Assembly (NCBI GenBank): GCA_035448825.1
Contig: DAOTJS010000006.1
Coordinates: forward strand, 38,430 to 102,429
Reading direction: 5' to 3'
From: JAGNGI01 sp035448825
GTDB lineage: Bacteria > Fidelibacterota > UBA2242
Length of the DNA stretch: 64,000 nt
The translations under genes and the position numbers were made by a program. Under the pieces are notes generated by a model. That model had not been told where the DNA came from and ran no database searches. It was given only the letters and a program-made list of their open reading frames with translations. Shown piece by piece: positions 19,101 through 27,948 of this stretch (position 1 is its first letter; each line of letters opens with the position of its first letter).

Positions 19101-20886
19101 AGATGGCTAACGATTGTCTAATTTTTTGCTGGTGAATAAAGTTAAAAACCTGTCCGGCAATCTGAGCGGCGATTCCGCCACCTGATTTACCGTGTTCTAC
19201 CAAAACCGCAATGGCGATAGTCTGATTTTGTTCCTTCATATAACCGATGAACCAGGCATGGGCATCGCCATGAGGATTCTGAGCCGTGCCGGTTTTCCCG
19301 AATACTGGAACATCCTTGACTCTGGCGGCGCGTCCGGTGCCGCGATTAATAACATCAGCCATTGCTTTTTCGACGAATTCCCAGGTATCCGCTGAAATAC
19401 TCCGAATCGAATCCTTTGCGGCTGTAAAAATAATTGTCTCATTAGTCTTTCGATCAATATATTTTAATCCAACATGTGGTTGCACCAATTTGCCCCGCGT
19501 AGCCAAAGCGGCACTAAAGCGGGCCATCTGGACGGGTGTAACTAAAATATCGCCTTGTCCAATTACCAGGTTCAATTTATTGCCATCTGTCCAACCATGT
19601 TCGCCATATTTAAGATTCAGAAAATTTACATTAGGCATTACTCCGGCTGATTCGCCATATAAATCCACACCGGTCTCGACACCAAACTTAAAAACCTTCC
19701 CCATATTAGCCCAATCATTCAAATCCAGCCGCCTAATCAAATTATAGAAATACACATTACAGGAATGGACAATCGCCTCATACATATCCATTGATCCATG
19801 ACCTCGCTCTTGCCAGCATTTAAAAATGCGATGTCCCAGACGATATTGACCATAACATCGGACCGACCATTCTGGATCAACCGCTTTGGTTTCCAAGGCC
19901 GTTAAAACTGCAATCAGCTTAAAAGTCGAGCCCGGCGGATATGTGCCTTGAGTAGCACGATTAAACATTGGCAGGTCAGGATCGCTCATCAATGCATCCC
20001 AGGTCTCACTTGAAATTACCCCGGCAAATAATCCCGGCTCGTAGTCCGGTTTACTGACAATCGAAAGTATCTCTCCATTATCAGCATCCAGCACCACAAT
20101 GCCTGCTTTATATCCTTCTGCCAACGATTCAATGAAAATTTGTAGGTTAAGATCTATAGATAAAAACATTTCATTCCCCGGAATTGGCGGAATATTATCT
20201 CGGTCTACTATCCGACCGACTTCCCTACCCAAAGCATCCACTTGAATAAAATTATAGCCACGCGACCCTTTTAAAATATTCTCATATTGGCGTTCGACCC
20301 CCTTCCATCCGATCAAGTCACCTTGTTTATATTCTTTATATTTTTCCTGTGTTAGATCGCTAACAGAAATTTCCCGGACATACCCTATTGATTGAGACAT
20401 ACGAACTCCTGATGGAAAAGAGCGCACCGGTTCCACCGAATACACGACACCCGGTAAGTCGAGACGATGTTCTTCAATATTTGTAATAATCTCGAAATCC
20501 ACATCCTCAGCTATTTTAATGGGGACAAACTGCCCACGCCATCTATTTTTGATACGGGCGTTGATTTCCTCGACGCTAAGTCCGAGAATTTTTGCCAAAA
20601 TCGTATCCGCTTGAGCTGTATGCTTAAATTCATAGGGGATTACGTTTATGTTATATTGGGATTTATTGTCAACAATTATTTTCCCATTTCGGTCATAAAT
20701 TATACCACGCGGGGCTTCAATTGGTATAACTCGGACCCGGTTGGCTTCGGCAATGCCTTTATAGCTCGGCCCCTTGACAATTTGTAAATAATACAAGCGA
20801 CCAATTAAAACTAGAAAAATCAGAGTAACAACAATTACCAGAAAATTTTTCCTGATACTATTGACCGAATTATGGGAAATGTACAT
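19081..20886 (-). CDS. mrdA: penicillin-binding protein 2 (elongasome transpeptidase)
   Basis: A 601-residue class B PBP that crosslinks side-wall peptidoglycan. It has one N-terminal membrane helix (NFLVIVVTLIFLVLIGRLYY), a PBP dimerisation region with APRGIIYDRNGKII, and a transpeptidase domain. All three active-site motifs are present: STFK in YPPGSTFKLIAVL, the SxN in SCNVYFYN, and KTGTA in VFGKTGTAQNPHG. It is the fourth gene of mreBCD-mrdA-rodA. Confidence 0.96.
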   Translation of the reverse strand: MYISHNSVNSIRKNFLVIVVTLIFLVLIGRLYYLQIVKGPSYKGIAEANRVRVIPIEAPRGIIYDRNGKIIVDNKSQYNINVIPYEFKHTAQADTILAKILGLSVEEINARIKNRWRGQFVPIKIAEDVDFEIITNIEEHRLDLPGVVYSVEPVRSFPSGVRMSQSIGYVREISVSDLTQEKYKEYKQGDLIGWKGVERQYENILKGSRGYNFIQVDALGREVGRIVDRDNIPPIPGNEMFLSIDLNLQIFIESLAEGYKAGIVVLDADNGEILSIVSKPDYEPGLFAGVISSETWDALMSDPDLPMFNRATQGTYPPGSTFKLIAVLTALETKAVDPEWSVRCYGQYRLGHRIFKCWQERGHGSMDMYEAIVHSCNVYFYNLIRRLDLNDWANMGKVFKFGVETGVDLYGESAGVMPNVNFLNLKYGEHGWTDGNKLNLVIGQGDILVTPVQMARFSAALATRGKLVQPHVGLKYIDRKTNETIIFTAAKDSIRSISADTWEFVEKAMADVINRGTGRAARVKDVPVFGKTGTAQNPHGDAHAWFIGYMKEQNQTIAIAVLVEHGKSGGGIAAQIAGQVFNFIHQQKIRQSLAIYAPTNF

Positions 20887-20889
20887 ACT

Positions 20890-21369
20890 CTATTCCAAAG
20901 AAAGTGGAACAAAATATTGGATTACAAAATAAAAAATTCCAGTATATAAAGCCGAAGGTAAGATATATTGCAAAATTATAGCCTGAGTCGTAATCTCGAC
21001 GCCTTTGAAATTGATCAGGTAGATAATTGAAAAATGAATCAGAATAATCAGTACCTCGATGCCATAAAACAAAATTGGATTTAAACGACTGCGGCGTTTT
21101 TTAAGTGAGCCAGATCCAAAACCGGCTATAGTCTTGGCTAAGGCAGATAAGCCCAGAAACGAGCCCAAACCGATGGCATCAGCGATTAGACCGATTATAA
21201 ATCCGTAGATTTGCCCGACAACTTTTCCCTCACTGCGGCCAACCAACAACACTAGTATCAGCAGAAAATCCGGTCGAATGGCGCGGATTGTCAGCCAGGG
21301 GCCAAACAATATCTGGATTATGATAGCCACTAGGCTGAAAGCAATTATCAGGAGAATCTTTCGTAACAT
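20890..21369 (-). CDS. mreD: rod shape-determining protein MreD
   Basis: A small integral membrane protein (159 residues, about five hydrophobic segments) of the elongasome. It is recognised by size, the phrase IRPDFLLILVLLVGR, the membrane segment GFIIGLIADAIGLGSFLGL and its position between mreC and mrdA. The ATG overlaps the mreC stop (TAATG). MreD sequences are poorly conserved, so context carries much of the call. Confidence 0.9.
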   Translation of the reverse strand: MLRKILLIIAFSLVAIIIQILFGPWLTIRAIRPDFLLILVLLVGRSEGKVVGQIYGFIIGLIADAIGLGSFLGLSALAKTIAGFGSGSLKKRRSRLNPILFYGIEVLIILIHFSIIYLINFKGVEITTQAIILQYILPSALYTGIFYFVIQYFVPLSLE

Positions 21370-22157
21370 TATTTTCTCAAAACCACGAATACTTCTTCAA
21401 TCGAATTGATATTCACACTTGGTCGCACGGTGGCAATTTGAAAAAGATTATTGGCCGATTGATGGACTTCGACAACTTCACCAACCATTATATTTGGCGG
21501 GTAAATTTCACTAAAACCGGAAGTCAACACTTTTTCTCCTGGGTAGATGATCGCTGTCTTCGGTATTTCGCGTACTTCGGCTAAACCATTCGGTTGCCAG
21601 TGCATAATCCCATGTTCCCGCGAAATCTGGAATTTTACACCCAGTCGGAAATTTACATCAAGGAAAATCTGCACCAGAGTATTATTATTACCAACAGAAA
21701 CTGTTTTACCTACGATTCCGTCGTTAGTAATAACAGCCATATTCGGAGCAACACCATGCTTTCTACCCACATTAATCGTAATCGAATTATAGAGTGGTGT
21801 CGTCCCTTGGCTGATCACTTCTGCCGGTAAAATTGTAAGTCGAGTCGTATCGGCAAAATTCATCATTTCCCGCAGACGTTGATTTTCCAGATAAGCTTCT
21901 TTCAATTGAGCATTAAGCAATGCCAGCCGCAGATTTTCCTCTTTTAGTTCCTGATTTTCTTCAACTAAATTGGACAAATCATTGACCCAAACCTTAGGAT
22001 AATGCAAAAAAGCAAATACGTCGGCAAACTCGCCCTGCATAGTTCTGATTTGTGGACTGTTATTATGAGCTAAAATAAATAATGAGAGCGAAATTAAAAA
22101 AATCAGTAATAAGTACACATACTGATCAATTATAAAACGAATTATTTTCAGCCACAT
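21369..22157 (-). CDS. mreC: rod shape-determining protein MreC
   Basis: Periplasmic scaffold of the elongasome, anchored by one N-terminal helix (QYVYLLLIFLISLSLFILA). A coiled coil follows (residues about 65-95, LVEENQELKEENLRLALLNA), then the beta domain with PLYNSITINVGRKHGVAPNM and GIVGKTVSVGNN. Length (262) is normal. Spacing to mreB is 5 bases. Confidence 0.95.
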   Translation of the reverse strand: MWLKIIRFIIDQYVYLLLIFLISLSLFILAHNNSPQIRTMQGEFADVFAFLHYPKVWVNDLSNLVEENQELKEENLRLALLNAQLKEAYLENQRLREMMNFADTTRLTILPAEVISQGTTPLYNSITINVGRKHGVAPNMAVITNDGIVGKTVSVGNNNTLVQIFLDVNFRLGVKFQISREHGIMHWQPNGLAEVREIPKTAIIYPGEKVLTSGFSEIYPPNIMVGEVVEVHQSANNLFQIATVRPSVNINSIEEVFVVLRK

Positions 22158-22162
22158 GGCAT

Positions 22163-23182
22163 TTAGACTAATACATCCCGATATTTTTCCGGATCTTCGA
22201 TGATCATACCGGCACCTTTGACAACGGAAAGCAGAGGCGTTTCAGCGACATTGACCGGTAAGTCGGTTTCCACCCGAATGCGCTGATCGAGTCCCTTTAA
22301 GAGTGCGCCGCCACCAGTCAGAATGATTCCACGATCGAGAATATCAGATGAAAGTTCCGGCGGAGTATTTTCCAACGCTTGTTTAATAGCCTGAATAATC
22401 AGTTCGAGTGTATCTTTCAGACATTCGCGGATTTCGACCGATGAAACCTCTATAGTTTTCGGAATTCCGGCTACCAGACTGCGGCCTTTCACCTGGATAG
22501 TAGTATCATTGATTGGCATCGCGGATCCGACGGAACATTTAATCTGTTCGGCAGTACGTTCGCCGATTAACAAGTTATGCTCGGTTTTAAAATAATGCAC
22601 GATAGCTTCGTCCATTTCATCGCCTGCCACCCGGATTGCCTGTTTAGTAACAATCCCATTCAGAGCAATGACGGCAATCTCAGTCGTGCCGCCACCAATA
22701 TCAACAATTATATTGCCGACCGGTTTAGAGATGTCAATGCCGATTCCGATAGCAGCCGCTACGGGTTCATCTACCAAATATACTTCCCGCGCGTTGGCAC
22801 GGTCGGCCGAATCACGCACCGCTCGTTTTTCGACCTCGGTAATGCCGGAAGGAATGCAAATAACCATTCGCGGGCGGGCGATCCGGCTAAGATTAATCTT
22901 GCGAATGAAGCCACGAATCATAGCATCGGTCATTTCAAAATCGGCAATCACGCCATCCTTCATAGGTCGAATAGTCATAATATCATGGTGGGTTTTTCCG
23001 AGCATATCCTTCGCATCTGCTCCGACTGCCAATACTTCACCGTCGTGAGTAGAACGAGCCACGATTGACGGTTCATCCAGCAGAATACCCTTGCCTTTCA
23101 TATAAATAATCGTATTAGCGGTACCTAAATCAATGGCAATATCGCCGGTGAAAATATTGAAAAGATTGATCCCTTTTTTCAT
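22163..23182 (-). CDS. mreB: rod shape-determining protein MreB
   Basis: Bacterial actin that organises side-wall synthesis. The 339 residues show the actin-fold phosphate loops DIAIDLGTANTIIYMKGKG (near residue 14) and VDIGGGTTEIAVIAL, plus GGGALLKGLD in the adenosine motif. It is the first gene of the shape cluster. The gap to the purH stop upstream is only 10 bases, so purN-purH may share its transcript. Confidence 0.98.
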   Translation of the reverse strand: MKKGINLFNIFTGDIAIDLGTANTIIYMKGKGILLDEPSIVARSTHDGEVLAVGADAKDMLGKTHHDIMTIRPMKDGVIADFEMTDAMIRGFIRKINLSRIARPRMVICIPSGITEVEKRAVRDSADRANAREVYLVDEPVAAAIGIGIDISKPVGNIIVDIGGGTTEIAVIALNGIVTKQAIRVAGDEMDEAIVHYFKTEHNLLIGERTAEQIKCSVGSAMPINDTTIQVKGRSLVAGIPKTIEVSSVEIRECLKDTLELIIQAIKQALENTPPELSSDILDRGIILTGGGALLKGLDQRIRVETDLPVNVAETPLLSVVKGAGMIIEDPEKYRDVLV

Positions 23183-23192
23183 TTACTACCCC

Positions 23193-24743
23193 TTAATGTT
23201 TAAAAACTCGCTTGCCAGTAAATATCATAAACAATTTACGTTCGTTACAAGCCGCAATACTCTCCTGATCCCGTATACTGCCACCTGGTTGAATGAAACC
23301 AATCACACCTTGTTCGGCCGCTATATCCACCGAATCCCGGAAGGGAAAATAAGCGTCGGAAGCCATTACCGTATTTTTGATTGACAACCCGGCTTCACTG
23401 GCTTTACGGATAGCAATTTTGACCGAATCAACTCGCGACGTCTGACCGGCGCCAGCTCCAACGGTACCGGTTGCATCGCAAAAAACAATCGCATTCGATT
23501 TTAAATGCTTTACGACATGCCACGCCATACGCACAGTCGGCATAATAGCGGGATCTGGTTGACTTTCCGTCACAATTTTCCATTGGCTTTCATCGTCTTC
23601 AGCGGCTTGAATTTCCTGCACTAAAAGACCTTGACCGTAAGACCGCAAATCAAGCGCATAATTCAATGCCTCAGCGTTCGGAATCAATAGGCGTAAATTT
23701 TTGCGCTTGCCTAAAATTTCCAACGCCTGAGTCGAATAACCGGGAGCAATAATACATTCCAGAAAACTCTTGGTAAATTCCTCCGCCAGATTAACATCCA
23801 CTTCCCGGTTTACCCCCACAATTCCCCCAAAATAACTAACCGGGTCGGTCTGAACCGCCCGTTGGTAAGCTTCCAGCGTGGCTTCTCCAACTCCAAAACC
23901 ACATGGGTTGGTATGCTTGACGATGACAACCGCGGCCCTGTCAGTCTTGAAAGTCGCATAACATCTATAGGCTGCTAGGCAATCAACATAATTATTGAAC
24001 GATATTTCTTTGCCCTGTAATTGCTGGAAAGGTTGCCAGCCTGGATTATTTAGCGGCGCATAAAGAGCCGCGCCCTGATCAGGATTCTCGCCATAGCGCA
24101 AGGTCTGTTGCTTATGAAATGCCTGGACAATCATTTCCGGCATTTTTTCAACTCCAGCACCCGCTAAAAAACTAGAGATTTCGGAGTCATAGGTCATTGT
24201 TTTCAAAAAAACTGCCGCGGCTAATTTTTGACGATATTCCAGAGTAATTTCACCCTTTTCAAGTCGTTCAAGAAACTCATCATACTGTCCGGGGTCAGAA
24301 AGAATGACGACATTTTTGAAATTCTTGGATGCCGCCCGTAACATACTAGGTCCGCCGATGTCAATCATTTCGACAATTTCCTCAAAACTTTTATTGCCCG
24401 CATGATAAGTTTCGCTGAACGGGTAGAGATTAACTACTACCAGCTGAAATGGCTCGACTTTGACGCGCGCCAAATCTGCACGGTGACTTTCTTCAGTTGT
24501 GTCCGCCAGTAATCCGGCAAAAACTGCCGGATGTAAAGTCTTGACCCGACCACCAAGAATTTCCGGAAAACCGGTCAAATCCTCGATTTTTTCCACCGCA
24601 ATACCGGCTGTTTGCAAAGCCTTGTAAGTTCCACCGGTCGAAAATATTTGAATGCCTTTCCGATCCAGAGCTTGGGCTAGATTCTCAATATTAGACTTGT
24701 CATAAACACTGATAATCGCGCGCTTAATTTTAAACTCACTCAT
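23193..24743 (-). CDS. purH: bifunctional AICAR transformylase/IMP cyclohydrolase
   Basis: Catalyses the last two steps of purine synthesis (AICAR to FAICAR to IMP). The start is the ATG at 24743 that overlaps the purN stop (ATGA); a TTG three codons earlier is less likely. The N-terminal MGS-like domain has AIISVYDKSNIENLAQAL and FSTGGTYKALQ. The transformylase part has RYGENPDQGAALY, VIVKHTNPCGFG and ASDAYFPFRDS. Length (516) is normal and no key motif is missing. Confidence 0.97.
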   Translation of the reverse strand: MSEFKIKRAIISVYDKSNIENLAQALDRKGIQIFSTGGTYKALQTAGIAVEKIEDLTGFPEILGGRVKTLHPAVFAGLLADTTEESHRADLARVKVEPFQLVVVNLYPFSETYHAGNKSFEEIVEMIDIGGPSMLRAASKNFKNVVILSDPGQYDEFLERLEKGEITLEYRQKLAAAVFLKTMTYDSEISSFLAGAGVEKMPEMIVQAFHKQQTLRYGENPDQGAALYAPLNNPGWQPFQQLQGKEISFNNYVDCLAAYRCYATFKTDRAAVVIVKHTNPCGFGVGEATLEAYQRAVQTDPVSYFGGIVGVNREVDVNLAEEFTKSFLECIIAPGYSTQALEILGKRKNLRLLIPNAEALNYALDLRSYGQGLLVQEIQAAEDDESQWKIVTESQPDPAIMPTVRMAWHVVKHLKSNAIVFCDATGTVGAGAGQTSRVDSVKIAIRKASEAGLSIKNTVMASDAYFPFRDSVDIAAEQGVIGFIQPGGSIRDQESIAACNERKLFMIFTGKRVFKH

Positions 24744-25387
24744 TTTTCCCAAACAACCTTTCCATTTACATATTTTATTTTATCTTCGCACAGGGCTTTC
24801 ACCACTTCCGGATAAAGGCGATGCTCAACTTCCAGAACGCGAGCGGCCAGACTTTCTGGCGTGTCGTCCGGCAAAACGGCCACTTTTTCTTGGCAAATAA
24901 TAGCTCCTGTATCATATTTCTCATCAACAAAGTGAATCGTTACCCCAGTAAACTTGACGCCGGAAGCGATTACCGCCTCATGTACCTTCATTCCGTAAAA
25001 TCCTTTGCCCCCGAAATTCGGTAAAAGTGCCGGATGAATATTGACAATTGCCCATGGATATTTCCTTACAACCGGAGTCGGAATCAACTTCAGAAATCCA
25101 GCTAAAACAATCAGGTCAACCTTGTGGCTTTCCAATATGCTTAATAAGGCATTGGCATACTCTTCCGGCGTCGCAAATTGTTTGCGATTAATGCAGAAAG
25201 TCGGAATTCCCACCGCGTTCGCTATATCAAAAACCGGAGGATGTTCGTTATCACTGATAACGCAGACAACCCGTCCAGCTATTTCGCCTTTTTGAATTTT
25301 ATCCAATATGGCGGCAAAATTAGAACCACGTCCTGACGCAAAAACAGCAATATTTTTCAAAACTACCACATTTAAATAAACGTTCAA
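24740..25387 (-). CDS. purN: phosphoribosylglycinamide formyltransferase
   Basis: Formyl-tetrahydrofolate-dependent GAR transformylase of purine synthesis. Motifs: IAVFASGRGSNFAAIL, LAGFLKLIPTPVVRKYP, NIHPALLPNFGGKGFYGMKVHEAV (shown here as its core HPALLP and GxG), and GVTIHFVDEKYDTGAII. Homologues usually begin MKNIAVFASG, which would correspond to a TTG at 25360 rather than the TTG at 25387; neither has a strong ribosome site. It is directly followed by purH with a 4-base overlap. Confidence 0.94.
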   Translation of the reverse strand: MNVYLNVVVLKNIAVFASGRGSNFAAILDKIQKGEIAGRVVCVISDNEHPPVFDIANAVGIPTFCINRKQFATPEEYANALLSILESHKVDLIVLAGFLKLIPTPVVRKYPWAIVNIHPALLPNFGGKGFYGMKVHEAVIASGVKFTGVTIHFVDEKYDTGAIICQEKVAVLPDDTPESLAARVLEVEHRLYPEVVKALCEDKIKYVNGKVVWEK

Positions 25388-25474
25388 ATTTATCTAAATA
25401 TCGTCGTAGAATCAATTACGATTTATCAATGCGAAAAATAAATTTCTGAACTATGTTTTCGCTGGTCGTAATAG

Positions 25475-26317
25475 CTATAATAAATTGACCGGATCAATGT
25501 TGTCCATATCGTCGAATTCCTGATTTTCACCACCCATTCCCCAGATGAAAGTATAACAAGCTGTCCCAACTCCGGCATGGATTGACCAGCTCGGTGATAA
25601 TACCACCTGTTTATTGTGCATAACTATATGACGAGTAGCTTCCGGTTCCCCACAGAAATGAAAAACGAGACCATTTTTCGGCAAATCGAAATACAAATAA
25701 ATTTCGGTGCGGCGTTCATGAGTGTGGGGCGGCATTGTGTTCCAGACACTGCCTTCCGCCAATTCGGTAAGCCCCATAACTATTTGACAGGTATCAAGTA
25801 CTCCCGGACGTAAATATTGAAAAATAGTACGTTTGTTACATTCGGCATCACTGCCTAAATCACGACGATTAGCCTGCGCCTGGGTTACCTTACGAGTGGG
25901 ATAGGCTTGATGAGCCGGATAACTAAGCAGATAAAACTCAGCCGGCGTTTGGGCCGAATCACTCTGAAATAAAATGTTATGACGCCCCTTGCCGATATAC
26001 AAAGCTTCCTTATTGGCTAAATGAAATGATTCTTCTCCAACCGATACAATACCCGCCGCACCAATGTTGATCACCCCGATTTCACGACGTTCAGTAAAGT
26101 ATTCTGACGCTAATTCCTTTGAACCACTCAACGCCAGTGGCTGATTCGTTGGTACCGCCGCTCCGACAATCGCGCGGTCGGCATCGCTGTATACTAAACG
26201 CAGTTCACCAGTCTGAAATAAATTTTCTACCAGCATATTTTGCCGTAATTCAGATGTTGTCATACGCTGAAATCGAATTGGATCGGCTAAATAGCGAATT
26301 TCCATATTATACCTCAT
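25475..26317 (-). CDS. kduI: 5-dehydro-4-deoxy-D-glucuronate isomerase
   Basis: Isomerises 5-keto-4-deoxyuronate to 2,5-diketo-3-deoxygluconate in pectin and uronate breakdown. The 280 residues match the family length. Signatures are LVENLFQTGELRLVYSDADR, NIGAAGIVSVG and the metal-binding cupin motif MPPHTHERRTEIYLYFDL, then WSIHAGVGTACYTFIWGMGGEN. It is 9 bases upstream of eda. KduD and KdgK, normally needed between these two steps, are not in the window. Confidence 0.95.
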   Translation of the reverse strand: MRYNMEIRYLADPIRFQRMTTSELRQNMLVENLFQTGELRLVYSDADRAIVGAAVPTNQPLALSGSKELASEYFTERREIGVINIGAAGIVSVGEESFHLANKEALYIGKGRHNILFQSDSAQTPAEFYLLSYPAHQAYPTRKVTQAQANRRDLGSDAECNKRTIFQYLRPGVLDTCQIVMGLTELAEGSVWNTMPPHTHERRTEIYLYFDLPKNGLVFHFCGEPEATRHIVMHNKQVVLSPSWSIHAGVGTACYTFIWGMGGENQEFDDMDNIDPVNLL

Positions 26318-26326
26318 TAGTTATTT

Positions 26327-26977
26327 TTATTTATTGGAACGACCTGCCAAAACGGCAGACCGAAAAGCTTCGGCATGTTTGGCTAAAGCTTGCCAGTCAT
26401 CGGCGGCTATCATCTTTTTATTCAGTAATGCCGTCCCGACTCCCAGACAGCAAGCGCCTGAGCGGATGAACTCCGCGGCGTTTTCGAGTGTGACTCCACC
26501 GGTTGGCAATAGCTTGACCTGCGGTAAAGGACCAAGAATATCCTTCATATAGCCCGGGCCAAGCGCCGTTGCCGGAAAGACTTTAACAATATCAGCACCC
26601 TGTTCCCAGGCGGCTAGAATCTCGGTCGGCGTGAATGCCCCTGGAATAGCCGGTTTGTCATAGCGGTGACACAACCGAATGACTTCCGGATTGAAAATTG
26701 GACCGACGATAAATTGCGCGCCATTTAAAATCGCTAATCGGGCAGTCTCAGCATCCAGAACACTTCCCGCACCGATGAGAAAATCTTCCCCGGTCTGCGC
26801 CGCAAAATTCTTGATGATCTCCAGCGCTCCCGGCGTTGTCATCGTAATTTCCAGCGCGTTTACGCCACCCTGCCGCAACGCTGAAATTATGCCGGGCAAC
26901 TTTTCGTCACCATCTAACCGGATAACGGCAACCAATCCTGATTCGATCAATTTTGCAGTAATTGTCTGTCGGTCCAT
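26327..26977 (-). CDS. eda: 2-dehydro-3-deoxyphosphogluconate aldolase
   Basis: Splits KDPG (or KDPGal) into pyruvate and glyceraldehyde 3-phosphate. The 216-residue TIM barrel has GLVAVIRLDGDEK, ALEITMTTPGALEII, GAGSVLDAETAR, IPGAFTPTEILAAWEQGAD, the Schiff-base lysine in IVKVFPATALGPGYM, and LPTGGVTLENAAEFI. Together with kduI and the adjacent FadR-type regulator it forms a small uronate-utilisation group. Confidence 0.95.
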   Translation of the reverse strand: MDRQTITAKLIESGLVAVIRLDGDEKLPGIISALRQGGVNALEITMTTPGALEIIKNFAAQTGEDFLIGAGSVLDAETARLAILNGAQFIVGPIFNPEVIRLCHRYDKPAIPGAFTPTEILAAWEQGADIVKVFPATALGPGYMKDILGPLPQVKLLPTGGVTLENAAEFIRSGACCLGVGTALLNKKMIAADDWQALAKHAEAFRSAVLAGRSNK

Positions 26978-27111
26978 TTTTTTTCCTTATTATTATTTAA
27001 AGGTTTAAACTATTTTGTATTATAGTATCATTCGCAATTTCAAACTGCTGAATATTAAAGTTGTCATACAAATTTCGCAAGTCTTTTATTAATAATTTGG
27101 CTAAAAATAAT

Positions 27112-27867
27112 TTATTTAGCCAAATCTGCGATAATCTGAAGAGTGTGTTCCTCGGCAATTTGCAAATGGGTCGTCATAGCTTCAAAAGCACCCTGATTAT
27201 CTTTAGCCTGAATTTTTTCCAAAATCAGATTGTGGTAGGTGATGGCTGAACTTTTTGCGCTATCAATTTGCTGATATACCAGACTACGGATTTTCGGCAT
27301 TAACCGAAACATCGGTTCAACGATAATCGGCAACAATTGATTTTTTGAAGCAATGGCAATATTGAGATGAAAATCTTTATCTATTTGACCCTGTTTGAGG
27401 TAGTCGGTAGAATCACATTTTTTCAAATCATTACAATTTTTCCGCAATTTTGTCAGGTCGCTGGCAGTGCGTTTCTCTGCGGCCAGGCTGGCAATCTGCG
27501 GCTCGAGGATTTTGCGGATTTCCATAACATTCATAAGATAATCTTTGTCAAGATTCAGCTCCAGGAAGAGGCTCATCGGTTTGATTACATTTTCAGCTGG
27601 ATAATCGGTGACATATATGCCGCTACCCTTGCGAATGCGCAAAAGTCCACGTGCATTTAATTTCTGGAGCGCTTCGCGCAAGGCTGTACGACTGACGCCG
27701 TACATTTTACAGAGCTCGGTTTCTGGCGGTAATTTTTCTCCGGGCAGAACTTTTTTTTGACGAATCAACTCTTCGATATGTTCGACAATTTCCTGACTGA
27801 GACTGAGCGGATTACCGATCCGTGGAAACAGATTAGAAATTGGTTGATTTTCAATTTTTTGTGCCAT
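27112..27867 (-). CDS. FadR/GntR-family transcriptional regulator
   Basis: A 251-residue regulator. The N-terminal winged helix-turn-helix is clear: LSQEIVEHIEELIRQKKVLP, GEKLPPETELCKMYGVSRTA, then LREALQKLNARGLLRIRKGS. The C-terminal FCD all-helical ligand domain has EIRKILEPQIASLAAEK and DKDFHLNIAIASKNQLL. Its position just upstream of eda and kduI on the same strand suggests that it responds to a uronate intermediate and controls those genes; that is inference. Confidence 0.9.
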   Translation of the reverse strand: MAQKIENQPISNLFPRIGNPLSLSQEIVEHIEELIRQKKVLPGEKLPPETELCKMYGVSRTALREALQKLNARGLLRIRKGSGIYVTDYPAENVIKPMSLFLELNLDKDYLMNVMEIRKILEPQIASLAAEKRTASDLTKLRKNCNDLKKCDSTDYLKQGQIDKDFHLNIAIASKNQLLPIIVEPMFRLMPKIRSLVYQQIDSAKSSAITYHNLILEKIQAKDNQGAFEAMTTHLQIAEEHTLQIIADLAK

Positions 27868-27948
27868 TCTATTTCAATTTTAGGCAGAATATAGATTATT
27901 TGCAAGGAAAGTGACTTGCGCAGTTTGATTGTCAATAAGATTCGCCGA

